A DNA stretch of 64,000 nucleotides from JBGPTF01 sp041490445 (GCA_041490445.1 JBGPTF010000009.1:62001-126000), one strand, 5' to 3'; positions 52,057 through 59,902 are shown, numbered from the stretch's first letter. A program made the numbers and translations. The notes: a model not told the origin generated them from the letters alone.

Positions 52057-52458
52057 ATGCCTTTCAAAGAATACGACGACCCGCATCTGCACGAAGCGTA
52101 CAAGGCGTTGCGAGAAGGTCGTTACATTGACGCCATCTACCATCTGGGTGGCGTTCGTTACATCCCGCCAGGCCCAGCGGATTCGGCTGAATCGAGCGGA
52201 GCTTCGCCCACACCCCTTCCACAGAGTGAGCCTCTCCCGGAGGTTGTCGCAGCGATGAAGTCACTCTGCGAATTGATCGCGGATCATCCCTCGAACGTCT
52301 CCGTGATGAAGATGGTCGAGCTGCTGCAGCGGGCCCACGCGATTGACTTCGTGTCTCCATCCGCGCAGCTAGCATTGCACCAGTTGCGTGACTACGCAAA
52401 GGCTCTGTACCGGCAAAGGCCGTCCGGGCCGATCAGCGAGCTCTTCCGCCCCGTTTGA
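52057..52458 (+). CDS. Small helical protein of unknown function
   Basis: 133 aa from the ATG at 52057 with CGAGG about 7-12 bases upstream; the frame is open from 51877 but without a site. It begins MPFKEYDDPHLHEAYKALRE, then GRYIDAIYHLGGVRYIPPGP. A Pro/Ser-rich linker (about 42-65) separates it from a second helical part: VVAAMKSLCELIADHPSNVS, MKMVELLQRAHAIDFVSPSA and LHQLRDYAKALYRQRP. No motif recognised. It shares the divergent region with ispG and precedes tRNA-Leu by 82 bp. Confidence 0.6.
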   Translation: MPFKEYDDPHLHEAYKALREGRYIDAIYHLGGVRYIPPGPADSAESSGASPTPLPQSEPLPEVVAAMKSLCELIADHPSNVSVMKMVELLQRAHAIDFVSPSAQLALHQLRDYAKALYRQRPSGPISELFRPV

Positions 52459-52497
52459 AAAGCTCTTCGCAACCGGCCTCGATCCGATACCACGCCA

Positions 52498-52526
52498 TTG
52501 CTGCGCCGTATTGCGTCATGTTAATT
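52498..52526 (+). promoter_or_regulatory. Candidate tRNA promoter
   Basis: TTGCTG (52498-52503), 17-bp spacer, TTAATT (52521-52526), with the tRNA starting 14 bases later. The match is imperfect (about four of six in each hexamer), but spacing and distance suit a tRNA promoter. Confidence 0.35.
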
Positions 52527-52540
52527 TGATAGCCGTATTC

Positions 52541-52629
52541 GCTGGAGTGGCGGAACTGGCAGACGCGCGAGACTCAAAATCTCGTGCCCGGCAACGGGCG
52601 TGTGGGTTCGACCCCCTCCTCCAGCACCA
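52541..52629 (+). tRNA. tRNA-Leu (anticodon CAA)
   Basis: 89 nt including an encoded CCA. Acceptor GCTGGAG pairs with CTCCAGC; discriminator A at 52626, CCA at 52627-52629. The anticodon arm is CGAGA, loop CTCAAAA, TCTCG, giving anticodon CAA, which reads UUG. A long class II variable arm (GCCCG then GCAA then CGGGC) fits tRNA-Leu. T-arm GTGGG with TTCGACC and CCCTC; the second pair of the T-stem reads T against T, a mild oddity. No terminator is obvious after it. Confidence 0.95.
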
Positions 52630-52671
52630 ACCCATCCCATCACTCAGAACTATTCTATTTGTTCCTCGCGC

Positions 52672-53661
52672 TCAGTGGCTCACTTCGACGACAGCGACTT
52701 TATTCACTCCGCTGCATGCCAGGTAAAGTCTTCCATCCGGCGTCGCGACCATGTTTCGCACGACTCCGCCTCCGGAAGGAATCGGCCAGTGCTCGAAAGC
52801 TCTCGTCTTCGGATTGAAAGCCACGACGGCATTGGGCTTCACGCCGGATTCGCTGTACCACACCATGCCGTCGCCCGTCGAAGCGATCCCATAGGGGCGG
52901 GAATCCGGTCCGCCCGGTGAAGCCCATTCCTCCACCTTGCCGCTCTTCGGGTCGAGGCGTCCCAGATAGCCGCGCGCAAAATCGCTGTAGTAGATGAAAT
53001 GATCCGGGTTGTTTGTGAGCCGTCGCGGTCGCGCGCCCTCGGGCAAAGTGAACTCCGTAATCTCGAGCGTCTGCGGATTGATCTTCCCGATCTTGTTGCT
53101 GTTGAATTCGCAAAAATACGCAGCGCCGTCCGGCCCGACGATGATCCCATACGGATTCGCGTGCGGTGTCGGCACCTCTTTTACAGTCACCGTGCCGGTC
53201 TTCGGATCCAGCTTGCCAACAAAGTTGCCGCCCTGCACCGTGAAGAAAATCATTCCTGCGCGATCGAACGTCAGGCTGTGGGGATCGCGCGCCCGCGGGT
53301 CGGGCATCGGGTATTCGGTCACGTCACCCGTGCGCGGGTCGAGCTTTCCGATGTACGCCTTGAAATTCGCAGTGAACCAGATGTTGCCGTCCTTGTCTGC
53401 GGCGAGCCCGTGAGGGCCGGAATCGGGCGTCTTCAATGGATATTCCTTGATTGCGCCCGTCTTCGGGTCGAGCCGTCCCAGCTTGTTCGCCAGTTGGCCG
53501 GTGTACCAGAGCGCGCCGTCCGGAGCGACCTCCGGATCATGCGGCCGCGAGTTCGGCGTCGGTACGTCCCATTCGTGGATGACGACCTTCCAGTCGTCCG
53601 CCGCCAGACAAAGCGGACAGAGCGCGGCAGTCAGCAAGAGTACGAGAATACGTCTCAGCAT
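52672..53661 (-). CDS. Secreted virginiamycin B lyase-like (Vgb/SMP-30) beta-propeller
   Basis: 329 aa from the ATG at 53659-53661, preceded by AGGGG about 8 bases upstream; an ATG at 53679 would add six residues. Signal peptide LRRILVLLLTAALCPLCLA (about 2-20). The rest is six or seven propeller blades of about 42 residues with the repeat GRLDPKTG and VTEYPMPDP, GKLDPRTGDV, GKINPQTLEI and GYLGRLDPKSGKVEEW. Vgb cleaves streptogramin B, but most chromosomal relatives are of unknown substrate; resistance is not implied. Faces the tRNA gene and is convergent to it. Confidence 0.8.
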   Translation of the reverse strand: MLRRILVLLLTAALCPLCLAADDWKVVIHEWDVPTPNSRPHDPEVAPDGALWYTGQLANKLGRLDPKTGAIKEYPLKTPDSGPHGLAADKDGNIWFTANFKAYIGKLDPRTGDVTEYPMPDPRARDPHSLTFDRAGMIFFTVQGGNFVGKLDPKTGTVTVKEVPTPHANPYGIIVGPDGAAYFCEFNSNKIGKINPQTLEITEFTLPEGARPRRLTNNPDHFIYYSDFARGYLGRLDPKSGKVEEWASPGGPDSRPYGIASTGDGMVWYSESGVKPNAVVAFNPKTRAFEHWPIPSGGGVVRNMVATPDGRLYLACSGVNKVAVVEVSH

Positions 53662-53841
53662 AGAGTTTTCCCCTGCCATGGATTTTTCCTCGGGAGCGGC
53701 TGCAAACCTACTTCAGCCGAGAGGCTTCGTCAACGTTTTCAGGCGCGCGGGCGCGCGCGCTGGCTGCTTCGCCGGTCAGTCTCAATCTAAACGGCCGAAG
53801 ATGACTCCGCGTTTCCCTGAACTAGGCGCGACCGGAGACCG

Positions 53842-54204
53842 CTACCGTCCTCGCTCCCGGCGCGGCTGCGTCTCTCGCAAGACGTTGCCGAAGGATCGCC
53901 CCGCGAACGTGACGCCGGAAGTGGCGCGGCCCGTCACGCTGACGCGCGCGCCCTTCGCGGGCACTCCGTAGTTCTCGCTGAGCACCCACAGGCGGCCGGT
54001 ACCGTCATCCACCTGGAACGCGCCCTGTCCCAGCGCGCCAAACGAGTCTGTGACCTCCCCGGTAATCGTGACTTCCTTGCCGGCGAAGCGCCCCGGGTCG
54101 CGGTTGATGTCCGCGATCGTGGTGCTCTGCGGGCAGCCGCCGAGAGCCACTACCGCGAGGAGTAGAGAGATTCCCAGTACCATCCGAGCCGTTCGTTGAG
54201 GCAT
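53842..54204 (-). CDS. Small lipoprotein with OB-fold-like domain
   Basis: 120 aa with a strong site (GGAGG) before the ATG. Signal peptide LLLAVVALGGC with lipobox Cys at about 24. The domain is small-barrel-like: ADINRDPGRFAGKEVTITGE, VTDSFGALGQGAFQVDDGTG, RLWVLSENYGVPAKGARVSV and TGRATSGVTFAGRSFGNVLR. This pattern resembles single-stranded nucleic-acid or ligand-binding OB folds found in bacterial lipoproteins. Function unknown. Ends in Arg-rich QPRRERGR. Confidence 0.65.
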   Translation of the reverse strand: MPQRTARMVLGISLLLAVVALGGCPQSTTIADINRDPGRFAGKEVTITGEVTDSFGALGQGAFQVDDGTGRLWVLSENYGVPAKGARVSVTGRATSGVTFAGRSFGNVLRETQPRRERGR

Positions 54205-54380
54205 CGTTTCCTCCGGAAAAGAATTCTTGAGAAGGCAGGGCGCGGTCGCGAACGAGTTGGCGCTGGCCTTCCCGTTTGGCTAGGAAGTTTATCTTAGGCC
54301 CGCACGAAGCCGCCAGTCAACGTGGTCACGGGCGCTCGGTGGCCCTCAGGGCTGGCCAGGCTTTCGGCCCCTCTGTTTCC

Positions 54381-54398
54381 CGCCCTCCCGGGTGGGCG
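54381..54398. promoter_or_regulatory. 18-bp palindrome upstream of bacterioferritin
   Basis: CGCCCTCCCGGGTGGGCG: eight of nine positions pair, only T86/T93 (last two digits) do not. It lies 31 bases before a possible TAGAAT -10 (54429-54434) and 75 bases before the gene start. Palindromic operators often bind dimeric repressors, but the sequence is not the classical Fur box and the binding factor is unknown. Confidence 0.35.
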
Positions 54399-54472
54399 AA
54401 GTGTTTCGCGGCGCGGTCACTCGTAGGTTAGAATACCGTTCGTTTGTGAACCGGAGAGGAGAACCCCACGCC

Positions 54473-54955
54473 ATGAAGGGAAAATCCGAAGTCATCACCG
54501 TCTTGAATCAGATGCTCAAGGAAGAGCTGACCGCGATCAACCAGTACATCCTACACTCGGAGATGTGCGAGAACTGGGGCTACACGAAACTGGGCGGTTA
54601 TATCAAGAAGCAGTCCATCGGCGAGATGAAGCACGCCGAGCGGCTCGTTGAGCGGATCCTTTTCCTCGAAGGTCTGCCGCGCATGGACGAAGCGATGAAG
54701 CTGAGTATCGGCAAGACGGTGCCCGAGCAGCTCAAGAACGACCTCGCCTTGGAGAAGGGCGCGGTTGCAGAGTACAACCGTGGGATCGAGACGTGCCGCA
54801 AGGCCAGTGACAACGCCACCGCCGAGTTCCTGCGCGTGATCCTTGCCGAGGAAGAGGACCACGTGGATTTCCTCGAAACGCAGCTCGGCCTGGTCGATCA
54901 GCTCGGTCTTGAGAATTACCTCACCCAGCAGCTTGGCGAAGGAGCGGGGAAGTAG
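54473..54955 (+). CDS. bfr: Bacterioferritin
   Basis: 160 aa from the ATG at 54473, with GGAGAGGAG upstream. It is a 24-mer iron-storage protein. The residues fall in E. coli numbering: Glu18 in LKEELTAINQYILH, Glu51, Met52 (heme ligand) and His54 in SIGEMKHAERL, Glu94 region in AVAEYNRGIETC, and Glu127/His130 in AEEEDHVDFLE. So both the di-iron ferroxidase and the heme site appear present. Preceded by a palindrome that may be an operator. No bacterioferritin-associated ferredoxin is adjacent. Confidence 0.95.
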   Translation: MKGKSEVITVLNQMLKEELTAINQYILHSEMCENWGYTKLGGYIKKQSIGEMKHAERLVERILFLEGLPRMDEAMKLSIGKTVPEQLKNDLALEKGAVAEYNRGIETCRKASDNATAEFLRVILAEEEDHVDFLETQLGLVDQLGLENYLTQQLGEGAGK

Positions 54956-55071
54956 CCCCGGAGCGCCCGGAATCGGACGCAAACCTTTCCGTGCGCCATG
55001 CGTCTCATCCCGTGACGCTGTCGCCGGAAACAGCCGGCTGCATCGCGAACAGCGCCACGGAGGGGGCTTCG

Positions 55072-55395
55072 ATGGAGACGCTCTGGCAGGACGTACGTTA
55101 CGGTGCGCGGATGCTTCTGCGCAGCCCGGATTTCACGCTGGTTGCGGTGCTCACACTGGCGTTGGGCATCGGCGCGAACACCGCGATTTTCACGGTCGTC
55201 AACGCCGTATTGTTACGTCCCTTGCCGTACCCTCAGCCGGAACGCCTCGTACTCCTCACGGAACACTGGGCGAGGTTCCCCATCCTTTCTGTCTCGTATC
55301 AGAACTACAAGGACTGGCGGGATCAAAGCCACTCGTATCCCCGCGCTACACTACGAATAGCACCGGCGAGAGAGTGTTGCGCCGGCCTCGTGGGC
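55072..55395 (+). pseudogene. Truncated MacB/FtsX-type permease (ADOP-like)
   Basis: From the ATG at 55072 (site GGAGGGGG), about 87 codons match the N-terminus of a long MacB-like ABC permease: WQDVRYGARMLLRSPDFTLV, AVLTLALGIGANTAIFTVVN and AVLLRPLPYPQPERLVLLTE, then YQNYKDWRDQSHS. Full proteins have about 800 residues. Homology then shifts frame (a piece like YTTNSTGERVLRR is in another frame) and the gene is cut at the 3' end of the SPOR gene. What remains has only the first transmembrane helix. Such fragments are common relics of expanded permease families in Acidobacteria. Confidence 0.75.
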
Positions 55396-55821
55396 TCAGT
55401 TCAGAGGAGTTACTATGGCTGGCAGCTTCTGCTGGGTCAGGAGTGCCTGCGCCAGCGCGTCTGCTTCGTCCTTATCCTCGACAATGATTCGCACGCGATA
55501 GAGTGTCCGGCTCTGCATCTTCACCGGAGTGATTTGCGCCTGAGGCTTGAATTGCGCCGGTAAGCGCGCCACGACTCCGCTTGCATTCGCAGGATCGCGA
55601 AAGAGCCCCGCATCCACCGCATAGCGGGTTGCGCTGGAGGTGCTCCGGAAATCGGAGGGCTTGTTCGGCGCTGGCGCTTCCTCCGGGCCTTGTTTCACCG
55701 GAGCTTCGGAAGGACTTGCGACAGCCGAAGTCGAGGCCGGCGATGAGGCCGCCGTCTTTGCGGAATCTAATTGTTGTGCGGGTGTTGGGTTCGGTGAAGG
55801 AGTGCTAGGGATTGTCTGCAC
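55396..55821 (-). CDS. SPOR-domain fragment of an interrupted gene
   Basis: 141 aa from a GTG at 55819-55821. A Pro/Ala/Ser/Thr-rich linker (about 1-60) leads to a SPOR domain (about 65-141): SATRYAVDAGLFRDPANASG, RLPAQFKPQAQITPVK and TLYRVRIIVEDKDEADALAQ. SPOR domains bind denuded septal peptidoglycan. There is no signal or membrane segment in this frame. The codon just before the GTG is TAA, and upstream in the same frame a 43-aa membrane peptide ends. The normal SPOR layout (anchor, linker, SPOR) is thus split by one stop codon. Confidence 0.7.
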   Translation of the reverse strand: MQTIPSTPSPNPTPAQQLDSAKTAASSPASTSAVASPSEAPVKQGPEEAPAPNKPSDFRSTSSATRYAVDAGLFRDPANASGVVARLPAQFKPQAQITPVKMQSRTLYRVRIIVEDKDEADALAQALLTQQKLPAIVTPLN

Positions 55822-55953
55822 TTAGGCGGCCAGCGGCTGTTTTCGCGCAGGGAAGTGAACGATCGACAGCATGATGGCATACAGTACAAACAGGACGAGG
55901 ACGAAGACGCAGACCTCAAACGCCAATGAATCGAGTTTTCGCCCCTTGAACAT
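55822..55953 (-). CDS. Small membrane peptide, likely 5' part of the SPOR gene
   Basis: 43 aa from the ATG at 55951-55953 with AGAGGA about 4 bases upstream, a very good site. The sequence MFKGRKLDSLAFEVCVFVL then VLFVLYAIMLSIVHF is a short basic segment followed by a single helix. It ends in TAA at 55822-55824. The frame continues without shift into the SPOR linker, so the original gene likely encoded a single 185-aa anchored SPOR protein. Either the TAA is real (null or read-through) or a base is wrong. Confidence 0.6.
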   Translation of the reverse strand: MFKGRKLDSLAFEVCVFVLVLFVLYAIMLSIVHFPARKQPLAA

Positions 55954-56326
55954 CTTTCCTCTTAGCTCGAGTGTCGTGGTTTCTAGCTGGCGAAATCATC
56001 CGCCTCTGGGAAGGGCGCGTCTTCGCCTCCATTGAATTGAGTGGGTGACCCGGCCCCCCGAGTCGTATCCGATTCTAATGTCCCCGTGGCGTACGTCAAG
56101 AGCGAGTAAGTCAGCGAGGCCCCTCCGCGCTGGGCGGCTCCAAGGCCTGTTCAGTCGAGCGCCTGCCACGTATCCGCTGAAGATATGCGGTGTCCTTGAA
56201 GGATCCAACATCAGGGCTATCTTGTTCTCGGCGGGCTGTTTCGGTTGCAGGTAATAGATTTGTATTTTCTCTCCGATGTTACCGCGAGTGAACCGGCAGA
56301 GTGCTATGCTTCATTCAGAGGATGAT
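55954..56326 (+). other. 373-bp intergenic region, no recognised gene
   Basis: Divergent spacer between the SPOR gene (minus) and the radical SAM gene (plus). A 71-codon minus-strand frame (55996-56211) has no ribosome site and a basic, arginine-rich composition typical of chance frames. No repeat or RNA element was recognised. Confidence 0.5.
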
Positions 56327-57976
56327 ATGGAAACTCACCCTAGAGGAAATCATGCACGGGTGCTGTTGAGCTCGGTCTTCGGGCCCTATGCGCAAGACGA
56401 TGAATTCGGCAGCCGGGCGATCAACCCGATGGAGCTCTATCACAACCAGGTCACGCGGGCGCAAGGCAGCTTTTCGTTGCGCATGTTCCATCGTTCGTGG
56501 GGCATCATGATGATTCAGGCGAATATTTCCGCACCCTGCACCGTGCTGGATTTTCCCAAACGCGAGGACTTCGCCCGCGAGTTGACCACGAACCGCTACG
56601 ATATCGTGGGCATCTCCTCCATCATCGTGAATGTCCGCAAGGTCAAAGAGATGTGCCGGATGGTGAGAGAACTATCGCCGCATTCGGTGGTCGTGGTGGG
56701 CGGACATGTGGCTGCCATTCCGGACGTGGAAACGATGATCGACGCCGACCACATCGTCCGAGGAGAAGGCATCTCCTGGATGCGGCGGTATCTCGGAGAA
56801 AATGAACGGGCACCCATCCGCCATCCTGCCATTGTTTCCGGTCTGCAGGCGCGAATCATGGGAGTGCGGCTCCCGGAGCGCAAAGGCGGTACGGCGGCCA
56901 CAATCATCCCGTCGGTAGGTTGCCCCATGGGATGCAACTTCTGCACTACATCGGCTTTTTTCGGAGGCAAGGGAAACTTCATCAACTTCTACGAAAGCGG
57001 GGATGAACTGTTTGAGGTGATGTGCCGGATCGAGTCGGAACTCAAGGTCCATTCGTTCTTTGTGATGGACGAGAACTTCCTGCTCTATCGCCCGCGTGCC
57101 ATGCGCTTGCTGGAACGCATGAAGGCGGCGGGCAAGAGCTGGGAGCTTTCCGTCTTCGCTTCCGCCAATGCCATCCGTAAATACACCATGCAGGAACTCG
57201 TGGAACTGGGCGTCTCCTGGTTGTGGATGGGCTTGGAATCGCCCCAGTCCAGCTATGGCAAGCTGCAAGGCGCGGACACAATGCGACTCACACGAGAGCT
57301 GCGCGAACACGGCATCCGAGTCCAGGGATCTACCATCATTGGCCTGGAGCACCACACGCCAGACAACATGGCCGAGGAGATCGAGCACGCGGTTGACTAT
57401 CAGACCGACTTCCACCAGTTCATGCTGTACACGCCGGTGCCGGGCACGCCGCTTTATAAAGAGATGGCCGAACAGGGCCGGCTTCTGGCAGACGTTGATC
57501 CCGCCGATGGCCATGGGCAATTCAAGTTCAACTTCCGGCACGCAGCGATTTCCCGTGATGATTCAAAGAAGTTCCTGGACTGGGCGTTCTGGCGTGATTT
57601 TGAGCGCAACGGTCCGAGCCTTTATCGCATGTGCCGGACCATGCTCCGGGGCTGGCAGCGCTACAAGGATGACCCGGATCCCCGGGTCCGCGAGCGGTTC
57701 ACACGGGAGATGAAAAAACTGAGCAGCGCTTACAGTGCGGCGCTCTGGGTGATGGAGCGGGAGTTCAGGAAGGTCAACCAGAGCGTCAGTGAGCAGATTC
57801 ACTCGCTGCGGAAGGAAGTCGAAACGGAATTCCCAATGATGGCGCGCCTCACAGCGGCCTTGCTTGGCCCGATATTGTTGTGGTCCACCCGCCGGGAGGA
57901 AAGGCGGCTGGCGTCGGGACGCACCTACGAACCGCGAACTATTGTGGAACGCAGCAACTGGGTTCCCGCCTCGTAG
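56327..57976 (+). CDS. B12-binding-type radical SAM protein, function unknown
   Basis: 549 aa from the ATG at 56327, with AGAGG 5 bases upstream; an ATG at 56276 lacks a site. The N-terminal part (about 10-170) has the Rossmann-like B12-domain layout: DIVGISSIIVNVRKVKEMCR and VVVVGGHVAAIPDVETMIDA. The cobalamin His motif (DxHxxG) is not seen. The radical SAM cluster is GCPMGCNFCTT with cysteines at about 199, 203 and 206. LGVSWLWMGLESPQSS and GSTIIGLEHHTPDNM follow. The C-terminal 120 residues are helical and may be a partner domain. Resembles the broad BchE/HpnP/P-methylase group. No neighbour gives the substrate. Confidence 0.83.
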   Translation: METHPRGNHARVLLSSVFGPYAQDDEFGSRAINPMELYHNQVTRAQGSFSLRMFHRSWGIMMIQANISAPCTVLDFPKREDFARELTTNRYDIVGISSIIVNVRKVKEMCRMVRELSPHSVVVVGGHVAAIPDVETMIDADHIVRGEGISWMRRYLGENERAPIRHPAIVSGLQARIMGVRLPERKGGTAATIIPSVGCPMGCNFCTTSAFFGGKGNFINFYESGDELFEVMCRIESELKVHSFFVMDENFLLYRPRAMRLLERMKAAGKSWELSVFASANAIRKYTMQELVELGVSWLWMGLESPQSSYGKLQGADTMRLTRELREHGIRVQGSTIIGLEHHTPDNMAEEIEHAVDYQTDFHQFMLYTPVPGTPLYKEMAEQGRLLADVDPADGHGQFKFNFRHAAISRDDSKKFLDWAFWRDFERNGPSLYRMCRTMLRGWQRYKDDPDPRVRERFTREMKKLSSAYSAALWVMEREFRKVNQSVSEQIHSLRKEVETEFPMMARLTAALLGPILLWSTRREERRLASGRTYEPRTIVERSNWVPAS

Positions 57977-58149
57977 CCCGCCCGCCCCGATCGAGACCTA
58001 TCGAATCGCTGCTCTTGCATTGGCGCTGCCAGATCGCATTCCAGAACAGCCCTTGCGGCCACATCACAGGCTGCGGAAAAACTCCAATTCTTGTGATTCC
58101 GAGAAGCCGACTCATGAGGAGTAATCCGAGTCGCCGACCTGCCAAGCCA

Positions 58150-58902
58150 TCAGTACGACACGCCCGGTGTCTCCCGTAGATACGTATCGTCAGTGAGCTG
58201 TTTGAGCATGAAGTCCGCCGCATCAGCTCGGGAGATTTTTGCTGTGAAGAACCGGTGGCCAATGTTCATCCCATCTCGATAGACGCCTTTTCGTGGTCCG
58301 TTTGTAAGGGCAGCGGGGCGCACAATCACCCACTCGAGCAAGCTGTCTCTGATGATCCTCTCTTGAACCTCTTTATCCGCAAAAACATTCCGCAGCAATA
58401 GCGGAATCAAAATGTAATTGAAGAGAAATCCCAACTGTCCTTTGCTCTCGCCGATGCCGAGCGAAGACTCGCAGATGAACTGCTTCACGCCATGCTTTTG
58501 CATTGCTTGGACGATGTTTGCGGTGCCGTCGGAGAGAGCCGAATTCTTCCTCGAGAAGAACAGCAGCGCTAAGACCGGCATGCCGACTCGAACAAACCAC
58601 TCGAAGGGCCCGGATAGGGCCAGCGCCCTCGCGACCACCTGACAAATGATCGCGATAATGATGATCGCTCCCGTGCGCACTTTTGTGCCGAGAGCTGACA
58701 ACACGACCTCCTGACCGTTGATCGCCGCCTCGACGGACTCGTAGCTCAGAATGTCGCCCTTTACGACCCTCAGATTCTTGTGGGTGGTTCGGACCTTTGC
58801 AGGGTCGCGCGCAAAGGCAGTTACGACGTGCCCCTGCTCCAGCGCCTGTTCAACCAGCGCTCGACCTGTTCCACCGGTTGCTCCGAATATGAGCACTTTC
58901 AT
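58150..58902 (-). CDS. NAD(P)-binding SDR-like protein
   Basis: 250 aa from the ATG at 58900-58902. Atypical (extended) SDR Rossmann fold: MKVLIFGATGGTGRALVEQA carries the TGxxGxxG dinucleotide site, VVKGDILSYESVEAAI and VVLSALGT follow. Around residues 90-125 is a hydrophobic insertion (GAIIIIAIICQVVARALALS then GMPVLALLFFS), unusual for a soluble NmrA/YwnB-type protein and possibly a membrane-contact loop. Substrate unknown; could be a flavin or NADPH sensor-like reductase. Stop-to-stop 173 bp from the radical SAM gene. Confidence 0.8.
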   Translation of the reverse strand: MKVLIFGATGGTGRALVEQALEQGHVVTAFARDPAKVRTTHKNLRVVKGDILSYESVEAAINGQEVVLSALGTKVRTGAIIIIAIICQVVARALALSGPFEWFVRVGMPVLALLFFSRKNSALSDGTANIVQAMQKHGVKQFICESSLGIGESKGQLGFLFNYILIPLLLRNVFADKEVQERIIRDSLLEWVIVRPAALTNGPRKGVYRDGMNIGHRFFTAKISRADAADFMLKQLTDDTYLRETPGVSY

Positions 58903-59078
58903 TGTGGTCGTCCCTCTGCGTGGTCGCACTATTCTCTACGAGCAGCCGATCGGAGTTAAGCGAAATCTTCCCTGCTTGCGTCCCTCCTGTTGCCAACTGC
59001 CAGTACGATTCCGGACGCATCTTCGCCGATTCGGAAACTGTCCCAGCGCCTTGCGGCTCCTCCTCTGACGTCGGCGGC

Positions 59079-59092
59079 CACTTGGCCGTGTA
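59079..59092 (+). repeat. Short repeat, copy 1 (CACTTGGCCGTGTA)
   Basis: Fourteen bases repeated inverted at 59155-59168 and, as 13-15 bases, directly at 59981-59995 on the other side of the SnoaL-like gene. Confidence 0.55.
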
Positions 59093-59154
59093 GTCAGCGC
59101 TCAGGACTTTTCCCTCCTGTCTGACGGTGGGCGTCAAATCGGCGAGGGGGGTGT

Positions 59155-59168
59155 TACACGGCCAAGTG
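59155..59168 (-). repeat. Short repeat, copy 2 (inverted)
   Basis: Exact reverse complement of the 59079 copy; the two arms are separated by 62 bases and could form a large hairpin. Confidence 0.55.
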
Positions 59169-59273
59169 AAAGTCGCCGGCAGAAGACGCACCTGTGCGTC
59201 GACGGCCCTTCACGAGCAAGATAGGCGCATTCAGTGCAAGGTGAAGGGCCGCTTTGACTTGACGCCAGTTGGC

Positions 59274-59303
59274 TTGACTTCGCCGAACCCTCCGCCAGAT
59301 AAT
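59274..59303 (+). promoter_or_regulatory. Candidate sigma-70-like promoter for the SnoaL-like gene
   Basis: TTGACT (59274-59279), 18-bp spacer, GATAAT (59298-59303), five of six consensus bases in each hexamer. It gives a leader of about 80-85 bases before the ATG at 59393. It is the best promoter match seen in this window. Confidence 0.5.
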
Positions 59304-59392
59304 CCAGCTCGTTTCTCTTGGTACTCCGCGCGTACTCACTGCATTCTGGATTAGTTCCCGCATAATCAGGCGAAGTGAGAGGAGGGCCGACA

Positions 59393-59902
59393 ATGAAAAA
59401 GTTCGTTGCGTTTTCTGTGCTGACGCTTGCGTGTGTCTCGCTTTTGTGGATGCCGAGGGCACGCACCGCCGCGAACGATGAAGCCGAAATCCGGCAGCTG
59501 TTGGACCGGTGGGCTAAATCTTTCCGCGCCCGGGACCTCAACGGAATCATGTCCATTTACGAGCCGGGGCAAGCACTGGTGGCATATGACATCGTGCCGC
59601 CGCTGCAATACACCGGGTTCGAAGCGTACAAGAAGGACTACCAGGAATTCCTCGACCAGTTCCAGGGGGCGATCGACGTCGAATATCGCGACCTGAGCAT
59701 CATTGCGGGAGACACAATAGCCTTTAGCCGCGGTCTGGAGCGACTGAGTGGAACATTGAAGAACGGGCAGAAATTCGACGCGTGGGTGCGCTTCACCGAG
59801 TGCTACCGCAAAACCAATGGCCACTGGCTAGCCATACATGACCACATATCGGTGCCTATCGATCTCGACAGCGGCAAAGCGGTTCTGGACCTCAAGCCGT
59901 GA
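59393..59902 (+). CDS. Secreted SnoaL/ketosteroid isomerase-like (NTF2 fold) protein
   Basis: 169 aa from the ATG at 59393 with GAGAGGAGGG upstream. Signal peptide MKKFVAFSVLTLACVSLLWM. The cone-like NTF2 fold follows: DEAEIRQLLDRWAKSFRARD, LNGIMSIYEPGQALVAYD, YKKDYQEFLDQFQGAIDVE and RKTNGHWLAIHDHISVPID. The pattern with a C-terminal HDHISVP is shared by DUF4440/SnoaL-like proteins of unassigned function. It could bind a small hydrophobic ligand or hydrolyse one; catalytic residues are not assigned. Confidence 0.78.
   Translation: MKKFVAFSVLTLACVSLLWMPRARTAANDEAEIRQLLDRWAKSFRARDLNGIMSIYEPGQALVAYDIVPPLQYTGFEAYKKDYQEFLDQFQGAIDVEYRDLSIIAGDTIAFSRGLERLSGTLKNGQKFDAWVRFTECYRKTNGHWLAIHDHISVPIDLDSGKAVLDLKP

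Larger units (their letters stand above)
58903..59392 (+). other. Intergenic region with short repeats
   Basis: 490 bp, divergent. Holds two arms of a 14-base inverted repeat (59079-59092 and 59155-59168) and a good promoter candidate (59274-59303). A minus-strand frame (58850-59191) is not supported as a gene. Confidence 0.5.

Noticed and set aside
52541..52629. tRNA-Leu as a pseudo-tRNA because of a T-T pair in the T-stem
   Set aside because: All other stems, the class II arm and the encoded CCA are intact; one mismatch is tolerated.
52672..53661. Vgb-like protein as an antibiotic-resistance gene
   Set aside because: Only propeller repeats support the family; catalytic residues were not confirmed and most chromosomal relatives have other or unknown roles.
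55396..55563. Extension of the permease fragment into YYGWQLLLGQ
   Set aside because: These codons are antisense to the SPOR domain, so the fragment must end at or before 55395.
55996..56211. 71-codon minus-strand frame
   Set aside because: No ribosome site and an Arg-rich random-looking translation.
58850..59191. 113-codon minus-strand frame
   Set aside because: Overlaps the SDR start and the repeat region; no domain pattern or ribosome site.
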